Shown one piece after another: positions 23,801 to 35,100 of a DNA stretch of 64,000 nt. Under the pieces are notes generated by a model that searched no databases, was not told where the DNA came from, and saw only the letters and a list, made by a program, of their open reading frames with translations. The DNA lies in contig NC_065881.2 in assembly GCF_932274485.2 (NCBI RefSeq), positions 54,818,702 to 54,882,701 on the forward strand, read 5' to 3'. A program made the position numbers and the translations under genes. The DNA is from Patella vulgata (taxonomy: Eukaryota > Mollusca > Gastropoda > Patellidae). Position 1 is the stretch's first letter. Each line of letters opens with the position of its first letter.

Positions 23801-25574
23801 AACTTTCTTGGCCAATACCAGGAGCGAACTCAAGACTTCCTGTTTAGCAAGCCAGCGTCTTTCCCACTGAGCTACCATGGCTCACACAATGAGGGAAAAG
23901 ATTACTGTCCCGAGTATTATTCAACAAAGAATAACGCCGAAACAACTAGAAAAAATAGCTAGGTTCATTTGGTTCTATTTATAGAAAATACTAGATTTGG
24001 GTTTGAACCATTACCATCTAAATACGTTAAATCTTTATCTCCCTTTGACCTACATATAACACTATTTTGAGTCGCAGTTGTCCTTGCCTATCACATACCA
24101 TAACATATAGTTGTGAAATCTTGTCAATACATGCCAGCACGTTCCCTACTTAGATTTTTTTTAACATAATTAGATTTAATAACACAGTCTTTTATCTAAT
24201 GGCACAACAAGCCAGATCGTTCACAAATATCTACAGGCTCTAGTAAACTGTAGTTATTATGTAATTAAGAGCATTTGAGTTAAAACCAAAAACCATAGAA
24301 TATGCTGATTGTATTAAAAAGAATTATTACTATATTTGTCTGTGCGAAATCAACAGAAACCAACGTAAACGTAAAATGACCATAATTTAAGTCAGAATTG
24401 GACCATCAACTTTGTTGTCCTTTTAGATAACGAGTGGAGATAGAAAAACATTTATTTCAGGAAAATACAATTTATACCTGGTATTGTGTAAGCTTTAGAC
24501 CACTAACTTTACCAGAATCAATTATACCAAGATACACTGTGCCACCATATCCTGTGTTTAAAAATGCATTGATTGTCCTGAAACAAACAAACATGTGTTG
24601 CCATGCAAGATACGCCCACATTTTCCAAGGTATGGACAGAGAACAAGCAGGGAAAAAAATAGTTGGTCGCAAAATAAGTGCAGTCGGTCGCCGAATGAGG
24701 TAAACACTGTCAAAATAGAAGGACAAAATCTCAAATGCTGTAATATAGGTACATGGAGCGACTATTGTCAGGCCGTTTCGGTCTGATTTTCATGAAATTC
24801 ACATTCAACCGTCATTATGGTACAACGGTGATATATTCTAACGTTTTTTTTAAATCAATTTAAAAATTGTGACCTCTAGATGGACCACAAGGTAAAAACG
24901 TGACTTTTTCGTACAATCAGGGGTCATAATCCTAGACGTTACAGTCTGTCACACGCGAGTATCGAAAGGAACTGAGATCTTTTGGTTATAAACACATATT
25001 TTAAGTGTCATCAAAATCGGGTAAACGTCCACAAGCTAAAAACGTGATTTTTCGTATAATCAATGGCCATAATCCATGGAGTTACAGTTCAATACATGCC
25101 GATATCAAAAGGAACTGAGATCTTTGTGAGATAAACCTATATTTCATGTGGGCGTATAAAAATTCCACAACTTATTAGGGTTTCTTCTTAGCCTAACTGA
25201 ACAATATCACCAAGATTGAACAAATTTGTCCTGCATTGCGTTCAAAACCTCCAACAGTAAACCAAACATATATATCGGTCAAATGCATTCAGAATCATGA
25301 TATATAAAATATGTTAGAGAAATTGCCTGCCATACATAAAGTTAAAACAATGTCATTGGGAATGACTTCTTTGAACTCTTCCCATCAGGTCAAAAAAATA
25401 CCTTGAAACAGACTTTCGAGAAGATTTTTCTGTTTTACTCTCCTGAGTCCAAGGGGGTAACTCCTCAATGGTCAAATTTCTATGACCTTTAAACTCATGC
25501 ATTGCATCTTCTTCAAATGGTACAATGCTTCCTCTGATATAGTAAGGCTTTACTTTTGGTCTTGCTGTAGCCAT
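14780..25574 (-). CDS. Schlafen-like AlbA_2-domain protein, complete (7 coding exons)
   Basis: Schlafen AlbA_2 domains are nucleic-acid-binding modules; in SLFN11/SLFN13 they cut tRNA. Exons: 25574-25402, 24577-24478, 23001-22853, 22561-22510, 19376-19212, 16351-16281, 14816-14780. Every junction keeps phase and the total is 747 bases, 248 residues. E22 and E27 in FEEDAMHEFKG plus D78 in LGIIDSG match in spacing and setting the two Glu and one Asp of the Schlafen nuclease site; K29 is also kept. GYGGTVYLGI (67-76) is the core strand. THRYCWCDND (142-151) has His/Cys/Cys, perhaps for zinc. VYFRRQASLVK precedes a C-terminal charged helix (215-248). There is no helicase half, so it resembles single-domain SLFNL1-type proteins. 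Catalysis is inferred, not shown. Introns hold many inverted-repeat elements. Confidence 0.9.
15214..15330 (-). mobile_element. SINE fragment in intron 6 of the Schlafen-like gene
   Basis: AAATGAAATGGGGTTTAACGG to GACAGCGGCACTATGG; only the 3' end of the SINE. It follows a G-run at 15157-15170. Confidence 0.8.
15512..16105. mobile_element. MITE rich in TATCGAT motifs
   Basis: Inverted ends GGCTGGGTA and TACCCAGCC; TAACCATATT lies next to both ends as a likely target duplication. ATCGATA or TATCGAT occurs about eight times close to the two ends. No coding frame. Confidence 0.65.
16281..16351 (-). CDS. Schlafen-like gene, exon 6
   Basis: Acceptor ttgtttcag, donor GAGAG/gtaacc. Encodes YSITDIVQVTRKQVKDSC and RKEIE. 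The phase fits exons 5 and 7; a nearer acceptor (ataacag) would break the frame. Confidence 0.85.
16771..17088 (+). repeat. CTAGAGG-type tandem repeat element
   Basis: Starts with GATCAAGGGCCATAACTCTGG and the palindromic end CACATTTCAATGTGGGCGTAT (about 16858). It continues with TTGTGACTTCTAGAGGGTCC and is cut at 17088 by the TIR element. Confidence 0.7.
17089..18328. mobile_element. 1.25 kb TIR element, copy 2
   Basis: Same ends and internal order as 11656-12907, including the paired GAGGGCGG plus poly-T blocks and CGTGCGGGCGGTGCCCGAG. It splits a tandem-repeat unit at ACAAACTA / CTAAAAAAC, so the empty site can be read directly and the target appears to be CTA or TA. Confidence 0.78.
18329..19165 (+). 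repeat. CTAGAGG-type tandem repeat, continued, with right end
   Basis: At least two and a half units. The right end is AGGCGGACAGACAGGGGCGATGG...CATGAAAATGTGGGCGTAT, the inverted partner of the left end seen at 7976. Confidence 0.75.
19212..19376 (-). CDS. Schlafen-like gene, exon 5
   Basis: Acceptor atatttaag, donor GTTAAG/gtatta, 55 codons. Encodes DYIIEIRIKPWDSTDPRN and ENEEGSVYFRRQASLVK, the invertebrate Schlafen EIKPWD and RRQAS blocks. Confidence 0.9.
20515..21490 (+). repeat. CTAGAGG-type tandem repeat element
   Basis: The CATAATCCAGG landmark falls at about 20580, 20885, 21208 and 21360, giving two full units (~305 and ~323 bases) and a short one. Both family ends are missing. It is in intron 4 of the Schlafen-like gene. 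Confidence 0.75.
22095..22509. mobile_element. Small TIR element abutting a splice donor
   Basis: The left end AATGAAGAGCCCCGGGGGAAG and the inverted right end share GGGGAAGAACGATCTA exactly (22111-22126 and its complement near 22470). About 410 bases, no coding frame. The right end touches the 5' splice site of Schlafen exon 4. Confidence 0.5.
22510..22561 (-). CDS. Schlafen-like gene, exon 4 (CWCD motif)
   Basis: A 52-base exon between tttatatag and AACTGT/gtaagt. It encodes THRYCWCDNDSNAQHNC, the conserved YCWCD segment. An inverted-repeat element abuts the donor. Confidence 0.88.
22853..23001 (-). CDS. Schlafen-like gene, exon 3
   Basis: Acceptor ttgtttcag, donor TCTAG/gtatga. Encodes KDHVTGSLQDLMGRYTPPVK, then YKIKFIPV, the usual helix and strand after the AlbA core. 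Confidence 0.92.
23108..23200 (-). mobile_element. SINE fragment
   Basis: AAATGAAATGGGTTTTAACATTC to AAGCCATATAGGGTG; diverged 3' end only. Confidence 0.65.
23655..23886 (-). mobile_element. SINE, diverged, with tRNA head
   Basis: Starts within the body (ATAGTGTGCTGTGAGGAG) and runs through the tRNA-like head, whose complement reads GTGAGCCATGGTAGCTCAGT and GAGTTCGCTCC. The A box (TAGCTCAGTGGG) is closer to a real tRNA than in the other copies. Confidence 0.7.
24478..24577 (-). CDS. Schlafen-like gene, exon 2 (AlbA core)
   Basis: Acceptor gtttcag, donor TACCAG/gtataa. Encodes TINAFLNTGYGGTVYLGIID and SGKVSGLKLTQYQ, with the catalytic-site Asp. Confidence 0.93.
24590..25160 (+). repeat. CTAGAGG-type element with both ends
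   Basis: Left end GCAAGATACGCCCACATTTT (about 24603), right end ATGTGGGCGTATAAAA (about 25145). About one and a half units lie between. It is the shortest complete copy here and shows the inverted termini best. Confidence 0.72.
25402..25574 (-). CDS. Schlafen-like gene, exon 1 (start codon, Glu-Glu-Lys site)
   Basis: ATG at 25574; donor TTTCAAG/gtattt. Encodes MATARPKVKPYYIRGSIV, then PFEEDAMHEFKGHRNLTIEE. This is the first in-frame Met and the upstream sequence is AT-rich and non-coding. Confidence 0.9.
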
Positions 25575-26109
25575 TATTGGTGTGTATAGTGTTACATGGA
25601 ATTAATACATGGAATTATAATTGACTCCTAAAATAAAATCAAGTCAAATATATTTCAAGCTTTCTAGTTTATTTTCATATTACATATATAACAATTACTA
25701 TAAACACAATGACACATATGAATTAATTAAATGTATATTTAAACATTAAAACATACCAATACATCCTGCAAATTGGAGTACTGCTAGTCAAGACCAAAAG
25801 ATTTAGATATTTGTTATAATATTATGTCACTTCATATCTAATTGATGGCTGATTGTCAGATGACAAAACATTCAACAAGCAACAATTTGTGCTAATGTAA
25901 TGTACAGTAATGTACTGGTATGTCATGATGAGTAAAAATAGTGCAATTAGAATGTCATAAGATGTTATGCTATTTTGTTAAATGCATGTAATATGCATTT
26001 AATTGGATTCATAATAAATAAAAAAAATTAATAAAATATTTTATGGTCATTTTTGCAGCTTTAGATTTAGAACAAAACTAAACAGTTTGTAAAACAAAAT
26101 GTTGTGAAT
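25575..26109. other. Upstream flank of the Schlafen-like gene
   Basis: AT-rich, no coding signature. The promoter should lie here on the minus strand; no clear TATA or initiator could be assigned. Confidence 0.3.
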
Positions 26110-28040
26110 AGCACAATCGGCTAAAGCTTTAGTGTGTACACATTTCTATAGAAGTTTGTGGGATTCTATAGAATGCTATAGAATGCTGCAGGAAAACGAA
26201 ATCATTCTGTATTTTTTTACATGACTATAGATTCAAAAACATGTACAATAGTTTTGTATAGGATTGGTAGATGAATATTTTCCAAGTGTAATTTCCTATA
26301 GAATTCTATAGAATACTGTAAGAAACTATTGGAAAAAAAATAAACCTACAGATTCATTGGTGCTGCAATAGTTTTCTGTAGAACTAACTTGTATCCTCGA
26401 GTCAGTTGAGTAATCCTTCAGTTTTCTATAGCCTTTGTGCTAAAAACTATAGTTTGCTATAGAACTAACTTGTATTCTCATGTCAGCTGTGATTCCTATA
26501 GATTTGGTGGTAAAAACTATAGTTTTGTATAGAACTAACTTATTGTCTCAAGTCAGTAGTATATTCCTATAGTTGTCTATGACATTCTGTTGAAAACTAA
26601 GAATTTATATGTATACTGTACTTAAACCATTTTAACAAATAGCCTACTATAGTTTCCTGCATAATATTGTAGAAACAATGTTCTATACTACAGATTTCAT
26701 AAATTGGTGATGTCCTTTATTCATACTATAGTTTACAATAGAATTTAGTGATTCACTTGTGTGAATAATGTAAACTTTTCCAACATAATTTTCCTGGATG
26801 CAGTTTTCCTTAATTTATTGTGATACCAAATGACAAACTAAAATAAGCTTACCACGAAAAATAAAATATAAAGTATAAAATAGAATTTAGTGATTCACTT
26901 GTGTGAATAATGTAAACTTTTCCAACATAATTTTCCTGGATGCAGTTTTCCTTAATTTATTGTGATACCAAATGACAAACTAAAATAAGCTTACCACGAA
27001 AAATAAAATATAAAGTATAAAATAGTGTATATAATATGAATGAAATAGTGTTACGATGTTGACACTCAAAGGAATTCCCCACCCCACCCTCCAAAAAATG
27101 CCAGTAAATGTAGATGTTCACAACAAAAATATCAGATAATAAATTATTCTTCAGAAGTCAATGAAATAAAGACACAGTTTATTTAGATTTTAATGACTAT
27201 AGCAGATTCTGTACTCAGATTCTGTCAACCGTGAATACCTGTGGACAAATTATAATTAACAGACAATGTACTCTCTTGAAATCTGTTAGGCCATTGGCTG
27301 AATTTAAAATTCAAAAATTCAGTGTATAACAACTTTAGTATTAACAAGAAACTGAAGAGAATGGTGGTGTTTTTTCACAGAGTCGATTAAAGATAGAAAG
27401 ATAAGTATACTTTATTACTTTCTTAACAATAATATTAAATTACTTTAATTAGATAAGATTTATGTGATTTTGTTATTTATTTAACTTTATTACCTATTCT
27501 TTTCCCTATATTTCAGTTTTACCAAGAAAAGAACTTTTCATAGTTCCGGCTGGTGAATCATCAACAGAATTCAGATTAATCCATGAGAGAAAAAATGAGC
27601 TTATCAATTTAGAAGAATCCATGAGAGAAAAATAAGCTTATCAATTTAGAAGAAATCATGGGCCAACTATATTTATTCCCAAAATAAGATTTAATAAAAA
27701 AAAGTCTATAGAATTCTATAGTACCCATTCCTACAGAAAACTATTGTGGCCCAATTTCCAAATTACAGAATACTACATTATTCATTCCTATACATAACTG
27801 TAGAATACTATAGTATTTTCCTATAGAAATTTTGCCATAAATCTGTAGGAAAAACTATAGAATGTGCGCTACAGAAACTGTAGTATATTTGGGGCCGTTG
27901 TTTCCTACAGGCCCCCAAAATTCTCTAGAATACTATAGAATTTTATCCTATAGAACATGGGACACACCCCCAAAAAAACTCTATAGATTTTCTATAGAAT
28001 TCTACACTGCTATTCTGTAGGACTTTTTGCTAAGGGTAAC
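26110..28040. repeat. TATAG-rich repeat region
   Basis: CTATAGAATTCTATAG-like words, often with CTACAG variants, recur every 20-60 bases at 26145-26780 and again at 27700-28020. The two clusters flank an ordinary AT-rich middle. GCTAAAGCTTTAG at the left and TTTTGCTAAGGG at the right may be the ends. No reading frame of note. Confidence 0.5.
26741..27024. repeat. Exact 142-base tandem duplication
   Basis: GAATTTAGTGATTCACTTG starts at 26741 and 26883, and the two copies look identical to AAGTATAAAATA. It lies between the two TATAG clusters. Confidence 0.85.
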
Positions 28041-28416
28041 CCTTGACAGTTCCGTAACACTACTATCTGGTCAAAATTTACCTCACTGCACACAGCATAG
28101 CAAGTCTCTAACATCGTAGGCGTGGGAGCTGCTACCCCCCCCCTCCCAAATTCAGTGATCTGTCCATTTTTCGAGCAATGTATTTCCGTTTTTCCGGCAC
28201 AAACATCAGAGAATGAGAACATATATCATAGAAATATAATTTTAAAATGAAATTGCTAGAAATTTACATTTTGAAAACTATAATAATACTATAAACTAAT
28301 ATAAAACTATAACGTTTGTGGAAAATTTGTTTTAGTTGATGATGATTCATATTAAGGTGAGTGTCAAAGGGTGGTCCAACGGAGTGGGAAGTCGACGGTT
28401 CGGCCGGAGATAGTTC

Positions 28417-28476
28417 AGCTCTGAACGCAGGTCTCATTACACTAGGCCGAGTGTAATGAGACCTACGTTCAGAGCT
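28417..28476. repeat. Near-perfect 27-base hairpin
   Basis: AGCTCTGAACGCAGGTCTCA... at 28417-28443 pairs with 28450-28476 around the loop AGGCCG, with one mismatch. GGCCGGAGA occurs on both sides of it as a direct repeat. Confidence 0.8.
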
Positions 28477-28884
28477 TAACTAGGCCGGAGAGATAAGTCG
28501 AGGGTGAGGGCACACATGTTGCCAGTCGGGGGTGAGGGGTAGGGTAGGGTATGGTGAGACATGCAGTGACCCCTCCCCTTCTGCGTAAAAATGATTTGCC
28601 CAGCCGAAAAAAAAAGTTGCCGACCATACCATAGTTCTAGAATACCTACTCAGTGGCTACTGTTGTAATAATAGCAGTCTGGACCTATAAACTTTCTTGG
28701 CCTTGTTTGGTACGGTACATGAAATTTACATAAATAAATTTTGAATTAAAAAATAAAACTCTGCATTGTTGATGTCTATTTCGCCACCTTCTTAGCTGCA
28801 CAAAATATTTAGGCCCCTCCTCTAAATAAAGTGGAAGTAGTCGGCATTTACGGAAAGGGAGGTAACTCTATTGACATAAAATTT

Positions 28885-29105
28885 TCAAGGCATGTTATGT
28901 GAGTCGACCCTAAGTCCAAAACAAATAGTCAGTCGAATAAACCGGTCGATGGCTTATTAAAATTTTGGAATCGTTTGTAATCTGTATAAGTTAAAGAAAA
29001 AACGCACTAATTCCAATATCTTTTATCATTGTTTTTGTTTATTTTTTACGTCCCCTCATGTTCAAATTTGATTGTTCAAATTAAAACTTTAAGGTGTTAT
29101 CTTAG
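28885..29105 (+). repeat. Left flank of the satellite, inverted copy
   Basis: CCTAAGT, GGTCGATGG, TAAAATTTTGGAAT, AAAAAACGCACTAA and GTTCAAATTTGA occur here in order. The complement of 40685-40895 has CCTAAGT, GGTCGATGG, TAAAATTTGGGAAT, AAAAAACGCACTAA and GTTCAAATCTGA in the same order. CAGTCGAATAAACC, the array's minisatellite word, is already present at about 28930. Confidence 0.65.
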
Positions 29106-29166
29106 TTATTGCCACCGCGGCTTAATAAAGTCATGCTTGACTTTTTCCCTCATCCCCATATGCCCC

Positions 29167-32100
29167 CATCTTTTAAGTGCACGCCAATGTGTACACGGGA
29201 CCTCGGTTTTTCGTCCCATCCGAACGACTAGACATCTGTCCTTGTCCACCTCCAAAAGAATAGAGTCCCTATATATGATATGTTGGGTTAGGGGGGCGAT
29301 GGGGATGAGGTATTTGACATTATCATGTGGCCTCGTCCAGTCGATAAAATCAGTCAGTTAGTTCAGTCGAATAATCCAGTCGAATAAACCAGTCGAATAA
29401 TTCAGTCGAAAAGTTCAGTCGAATAAACCAGTCGAATAGTTCAGTCGAATAAACAAGTCGCTCAATATTAAGCAGCGGTGGCAGTGGGCTAAGATGATAT
29501 GGTAGCAAATCATGCTCTTAGACATAGCTGAAGGAGCCGGGGCATGGGGTAGAGACCGGGGGGCTTCCCAACTAGTTTCAAGAAATGAAAAGAAATGAAA
29601 TGGGGTTTTAACGTCCTACTGTTCTGCTTGGAACTGGGCTAATGAAGACGGGCATACGCCATACACTGTGCGATGAGGGAAATTTTGCCCGGACAGCGGC
29701 ACTACGGCCTACTCTTATATCGAATTCCATCTGTCAAAGGGATCTTTTACGACCACGTCAATGTGGACACGGGACCTCGGTTTTTCGTCCCATCCGAACG
29801 ACTAGACAGCTGTCCTTGTCCGCCTCGAAAAGAATAGAGTCCCTATATATGATATGAACGAAGAAAGGGGATGGGGTGGGGCGGGGGTGGGGGGGATGAG
29901 GTATTTGACATTTTCATGTGGCCTCATCCAGTCGATAAAACCAGTCAGTTAGTTCAGTCGAATAATCCAGTCGAATAAACCAGTCGAATAATTCAGTCGA
30001 AAAGTTCAGTCGAATAAACCAGTCGAATAGTTCAGTCGAATAATCCAGTCGAATAATTCAGTCGAATAAACAAGTCGCTCAATATTAAGCAGCGGTGGCA
30101 GCGGGCTAAGATAATATAGTAGCAAATCATGCTCGTAGCCATAGCTGAAGGAGCCGGGGGCATGGGGTAGGGACCGGGGGGCTTCCCAACTAGTTTCAAG
30201 AAATGAAAAGAAATGAAATGGGGTTTTAACGTCCTACTGTTCTGCTTGGAACTGGGCTAATGAAGACGGGCAGACGCCATACACTGTGCGATGAGGGAAA
30301 TTTTGCCCGGACAGCGGCACTACGGCCTACTCTTATATCGAATTCCATCTGTCAAAGGGATCTTTTACATCCACTCCAATGTATACACGGGACCTCGGTT
30401 TTTCGTCCCATCCGAAAGACTAGACAGCTGTCCTTGTCCGCCTCGAAAAGAATAGAGTCCCTATATATGATATAAACGAAGAAAGGGGATGGGGTGGGGC
30501 GGGGGTGGGGGGGGATGAGGTATTTGATATTTTCATGTGGCCTCGTCCAGTCGATAAAACCAGTCAGTTAGTTCAGTCGAATAATCCAGTCGAATAAACC
30601 AGTCGAAAAGTTCAGTCGAATAAACCAGTCGAATAGTTCAGTCGAATAATTCAGTCGAATAATCCAGTCGAATAATTCAGTCGCTCAATATTAAGCAGCG
30701 GTGGCAGCGGGCTAAGATAATATAGTAGCAAATCATGCTCGTAGCCATAGCTGAAGGAGCCGGGGGCATGGGGTAGGGACCGGGGGGCTTCCCAACTAGT
30801 TTCAAGAAATGAAAAGAAATGAAATGGGGTTTAACGTCCTTCTGTTCTGCTTGGAACTGGGCTAATGAAGACGGGCAGACGCCATACACTGTGCGATGAG
30901 GGAAATTTTGCCCGGACAGCGGCACTACGGCCTACTCTTATATCGAATTCCATCTGTCAAAGGGATCTTTTACGTCCACTCCAATGTAGACACGGGACCT
31001 CGGTTTTTCGTCCCATCCGAAAGACAATAGACAGCTGTCCTTGTCCGCCTCGAAAAGAATAGAGTCCCTATATATGATATAAACGAAGAAAGGGGATGGG
31101 GTGGGGCGGGGGTGGGGGGGGATGAGGTATTTGACATTTTCATGTGGCCTCGTCCAGTCGATAAAACCAGTCAGTTAGTTCAGTCGAATAATCCAGTCGA
31201 ATAAACCAGTCGAATAATTCAGTCGAAAAGTTCAGTCGAATAAACCAGTCGAATAGTTCAGTCGAATAATTCAGTCGAATAAACAAGTCGCTCAATATTA
31301 AGCAGCGGTGGCAGCGGGCTAAGATAATATAGTAGCAAATCATGCTCGTAGCCATAGCTGAAGGAGCCGGGGGCATGGGGTAGTGACCGGGGGGCTTCCC
31401 AACTAGTTTCAAGAAATGAAAAGAAATGAAATGGGGTTTTAACGTCCTACTGTTCTGCTTGGAACTGGGCTAATGAAGACGGGCAGACGCCATACACTGT
31501 GCGATGAGGGAAATTTTGCCCGGACAGCGGCACTACGGCCTACTCTTATATCGAATTCCATCTGTCAAAGGGATCTTTTACGTCCACTCCAATGTAGACA
31601 CGGGACCTCGGTTTTTCGTCTCATCCGAAAGACTAGACAGCTGTCCTTGTCCGCCTCGAAAAGAATAGAGTCACTATATATGATATAAACGAAGAAACGG
31701 ATGGGGTGGGGCGGGGGTGGGGGGGATGAGGTATTTGACATTTTCATGTGGCCTCGTCCAGTCGATAAAATCAGTCAGTTAGTTCAGTCGAATAATCCAG
31801 TCGAATAAACCAGTCGAATAATTCAGTCGAAAAGTTCAGTCGAATAAACCAGTCGAATAGTTCAGTCGAATAATTCAGTCGAATAATCCAGTCGAATAAA
31901 CAAGTCGCTCAATATTAAGCAGCGGTGGCAGCGGGCTAAGATAATATAGTAGCAAATCATGCTCGTAGCCATAGCTGAAGGAGCTGGGGGCATGGGGTAG
32001 GGACCGGGGGGCTTCCCAACTAGTTTCAAGAAATGAAAAGAAATGAAATGGGGTTTAACGTCCTTCTGTTCTGCTTGGAACTGGGCTAATGAAGACGGGC

Positions 32101-35100
32101 AGACGCCATACACTGTGCGATGAGGGAAATTTTGCCCGGACAGCGGCACTACGGCCTACTCTTATATCGAATTCCATCTGTCAAAGGGATCTTTTACGTC
32201 CACTCCAATGTAGACACGGGACCTCGGTTTTTCGTCCCATCCGAAAGACTAGACAGCTGTCCTTGTCCGCCTCGAAAAGAATAGAGTCCCTATATATGAT
32301 ATAAACGAAGAAAGGGGATGGGGTGGGGCGGGGGTGGGGGGGGGGATGAGGTATTTGACATTTTCATGTGGCCTCGTCCAGTCGATAAAACCAGTCAGTT
32401 AGTTCAGTCGAATAATCCAGTCGAATAAACCAGTCGAATAATTCAGTCGAAAAGTTCAGTCGAATAAACCAGTCGAATAGTTCAGTCGAATAATTCAGTC
32501 GAATAATCCAGTCGAATAATTCAGTCGCTCAATATTAAGCAGCGGTGGCAGCGGGCTAAGATAATATAGTAGCAAATCATGCTCGTAGCCATAGCTGAAG
32601 GAGCCGGGGGCATGGGGTAGTGACCGGGGGGCTTCCCAACTAGTTTCAAGAAATGAAAAGAAATGAAATAGGGTTTTAACGTCCTACTGTTCTGCTTGGA
32701 ACTGGGCTAATGAAGACGGGCAGACGCCATACACTGTGCGATGAGGGAAATTTTGCCCGGACAGCGGCACTACGGCCTACTCTTATATCGAATTCCATCT
32801 GTCAAAGGGATCTTTTACGTCCACTCCAATGTAGACACGGGACCTCGGTTTTTCGTCCCATCCGAAAGACTAGACAGCTGTCCTTGTCCGCCTCGAAAAG
32901 AATAGAGTCCCTATATATGATATAAACGAAGAAAGGGGGTGGGGTGGGGCGGGGGTGGGGGGGGGGGATGAGGTATTTGACATTTTCATGTGGCCTCGTC
33001 CAGTCGATAAAACCAGTCAGTTAGTTCAGTCGAATAATCCAGTCGAATAAACCAGTCGAATAATTCAGTCGAAAAGTTCAGTCGAATAAACCAGTCGAAT
33101 AGTTCAGTCGAATAATCCAGTCGAATAATTCAGTCGAATAAACAAGTCGCTCAATATTAAGCAGCGGTGGCAGCGGGCTAAGATAATATAGTAGCAAATC
33201 ATGCTCGTAGCCATAGCTGAAGGAGCCGGGGGCATGGGGTAGGGACCGGGGGGCTTCCCAACTAGTTTCAAGAAATGAAAAGAAATGAAATGGGGTTTAA
33301 CGTCCTTCTGTTCTGCTTGGAACTGGGCTAATGAAGACGGGCAGACGCCATACACTGTGCGATGAGGGAAATTTTGCCCGGACAGCGGCACTACGGCCTA
33401 CTCTTATATCGAATTCCATCTGTCAAAGGGATCTTTTACGTCCACTCCAATGTAGACACGGGACCTCGGTTTTTCGTCCCATCCGAAAGACTAGACAGCT
33501 GTCCTTGTCCGCCTCGAAAAGAATAGAGTCCCTATATATGATATAAACGAAGAAAGGGGATGGGGTGGGGCGGGGGTGGGGGGGGATGAGGTATTTGACA
33601 TTTTCATGTGGCCTCGTCCAGTCGATAAAACCAGTCAGTTAGTTCAGTCGAATAATCCAGTCGAATAAACCAGTCGAATAATTCAGTCGAAAAGTTCAGT
33701 CGAATAAACCAGTCGAATAGTTCAGTCGAATAATTCAGTCGAATAAACAAGTCGCTCAATATTAAGCAGCGGTGGCAGCGGGCTAAGATAATATAGTAGC
33801 AAATCATGCTCGTAGCCATAGCTGAAGGAGCCGGGGGCATGGGGTAGTGACCGGGGGGCTTCCCAACTAGTTTCAAGAAATGAAAAGAAATGAAATGGGG
33901 TTTTAACGTCCTACTGTTCTGCTTGGAACTGGGCTAATGAAGACGGGCAGACGCCATACACTGTGCGATGAGGGAAATTTTGCCCGGACAGCGGCACTAA
34001 GGCCTACTCTTATATCGAATTCCATCTGTCAAAGGGATCTTTTACGTCCACTCCAATGTAGACACGGGACCTCGGTTTTTTGTCTCATCCGAAAGACTAG
34101 ACAGCTGTCCTTGTCCGCCTCGAAAAGAATAGAGTCACTATATATGATATAAACGAAGAAACGGATGGGGTGGGGCGGGGGTGGGGGGGGGGATGAGGTA
34201 TTTGACATTTTCATGTGGCCTCGTCCAGTCGATAAAATCAGTCAGTTAGTTCAGTCGAATAATCCAGTCGAATAAACCAGTCGAATAATTCAGTCGAAAA
34301 GTTCAGTCGAATAAACCAGTCGAATAGTTCAGTCGAATAATTCAGTCGAATAATCCAGTCGAATAAACAAGTCGCTCAATATTAAGCAGCGGTGGCAGCG
34401 GGCTAAGATAATATAGTAGCAAATCATGCTCGTAGCCATAGCTGAAGGAGCCGGGGGCATGGGGTAGGGACCGGGGGGCTTCCCAACTAGTTTCAAGAAA
34501 TGAAAAGAAATGAAATGGGGTTTAACGTCCTTCTGTTCTGCTTGGAACTGGGCTAATGAAGACGGGCAGACGCCATACACTGTGCGATGAGGGAAATTTT
34601 GCCCGGACAGCGGCACTACGGCCTACTCTTATATCGAATTCCATCTGTCAAAGGGATCTTTTACGTCCACTCCAATGTAGACACGGGACCTCGGTTTTTC
34701 GTCCCATCCGAAAGACTAGACAGCTGTCCTTGTCCGCCTCGAAAAGAATAGAGTCCCTATATATGATATAAACGAAGAAAGGGGATGGGGTGGGGCGGGG
34801 GTGGGGGGGGGATGAGGTATTTGACATTTTCATGTGGCCTCGTCCAGTCGATAAAACCAGTCAGTTAGTTCAGTCGAATAATCCAGTCGAATAAACCAGT
34901 CGAATAATTCAGTCGAAAAGTTCAGTCGAATAAACCAGTCGAATAGTTCAGTCGAATAATTCAGTCGAATAAACAAGTCGCTCAATATTAAGCAGCGGTG
35001 GCAGCGGGCTAAGATAATATAGTAGCAAATCATGCTCGTAGCCATAGCTGAAGGAGCCGGGGGCATGGGGTAGTGACCGGGGGGCTTCCCAACTAGTTTC

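Noticed and set aside
28010-28222. 70-residue minus-strand frame
   Set aside because: No splice signals; a C-run and repeat-like wording (GGCGTGGGAGCTGC) suggest dispersed-repeat sequence.
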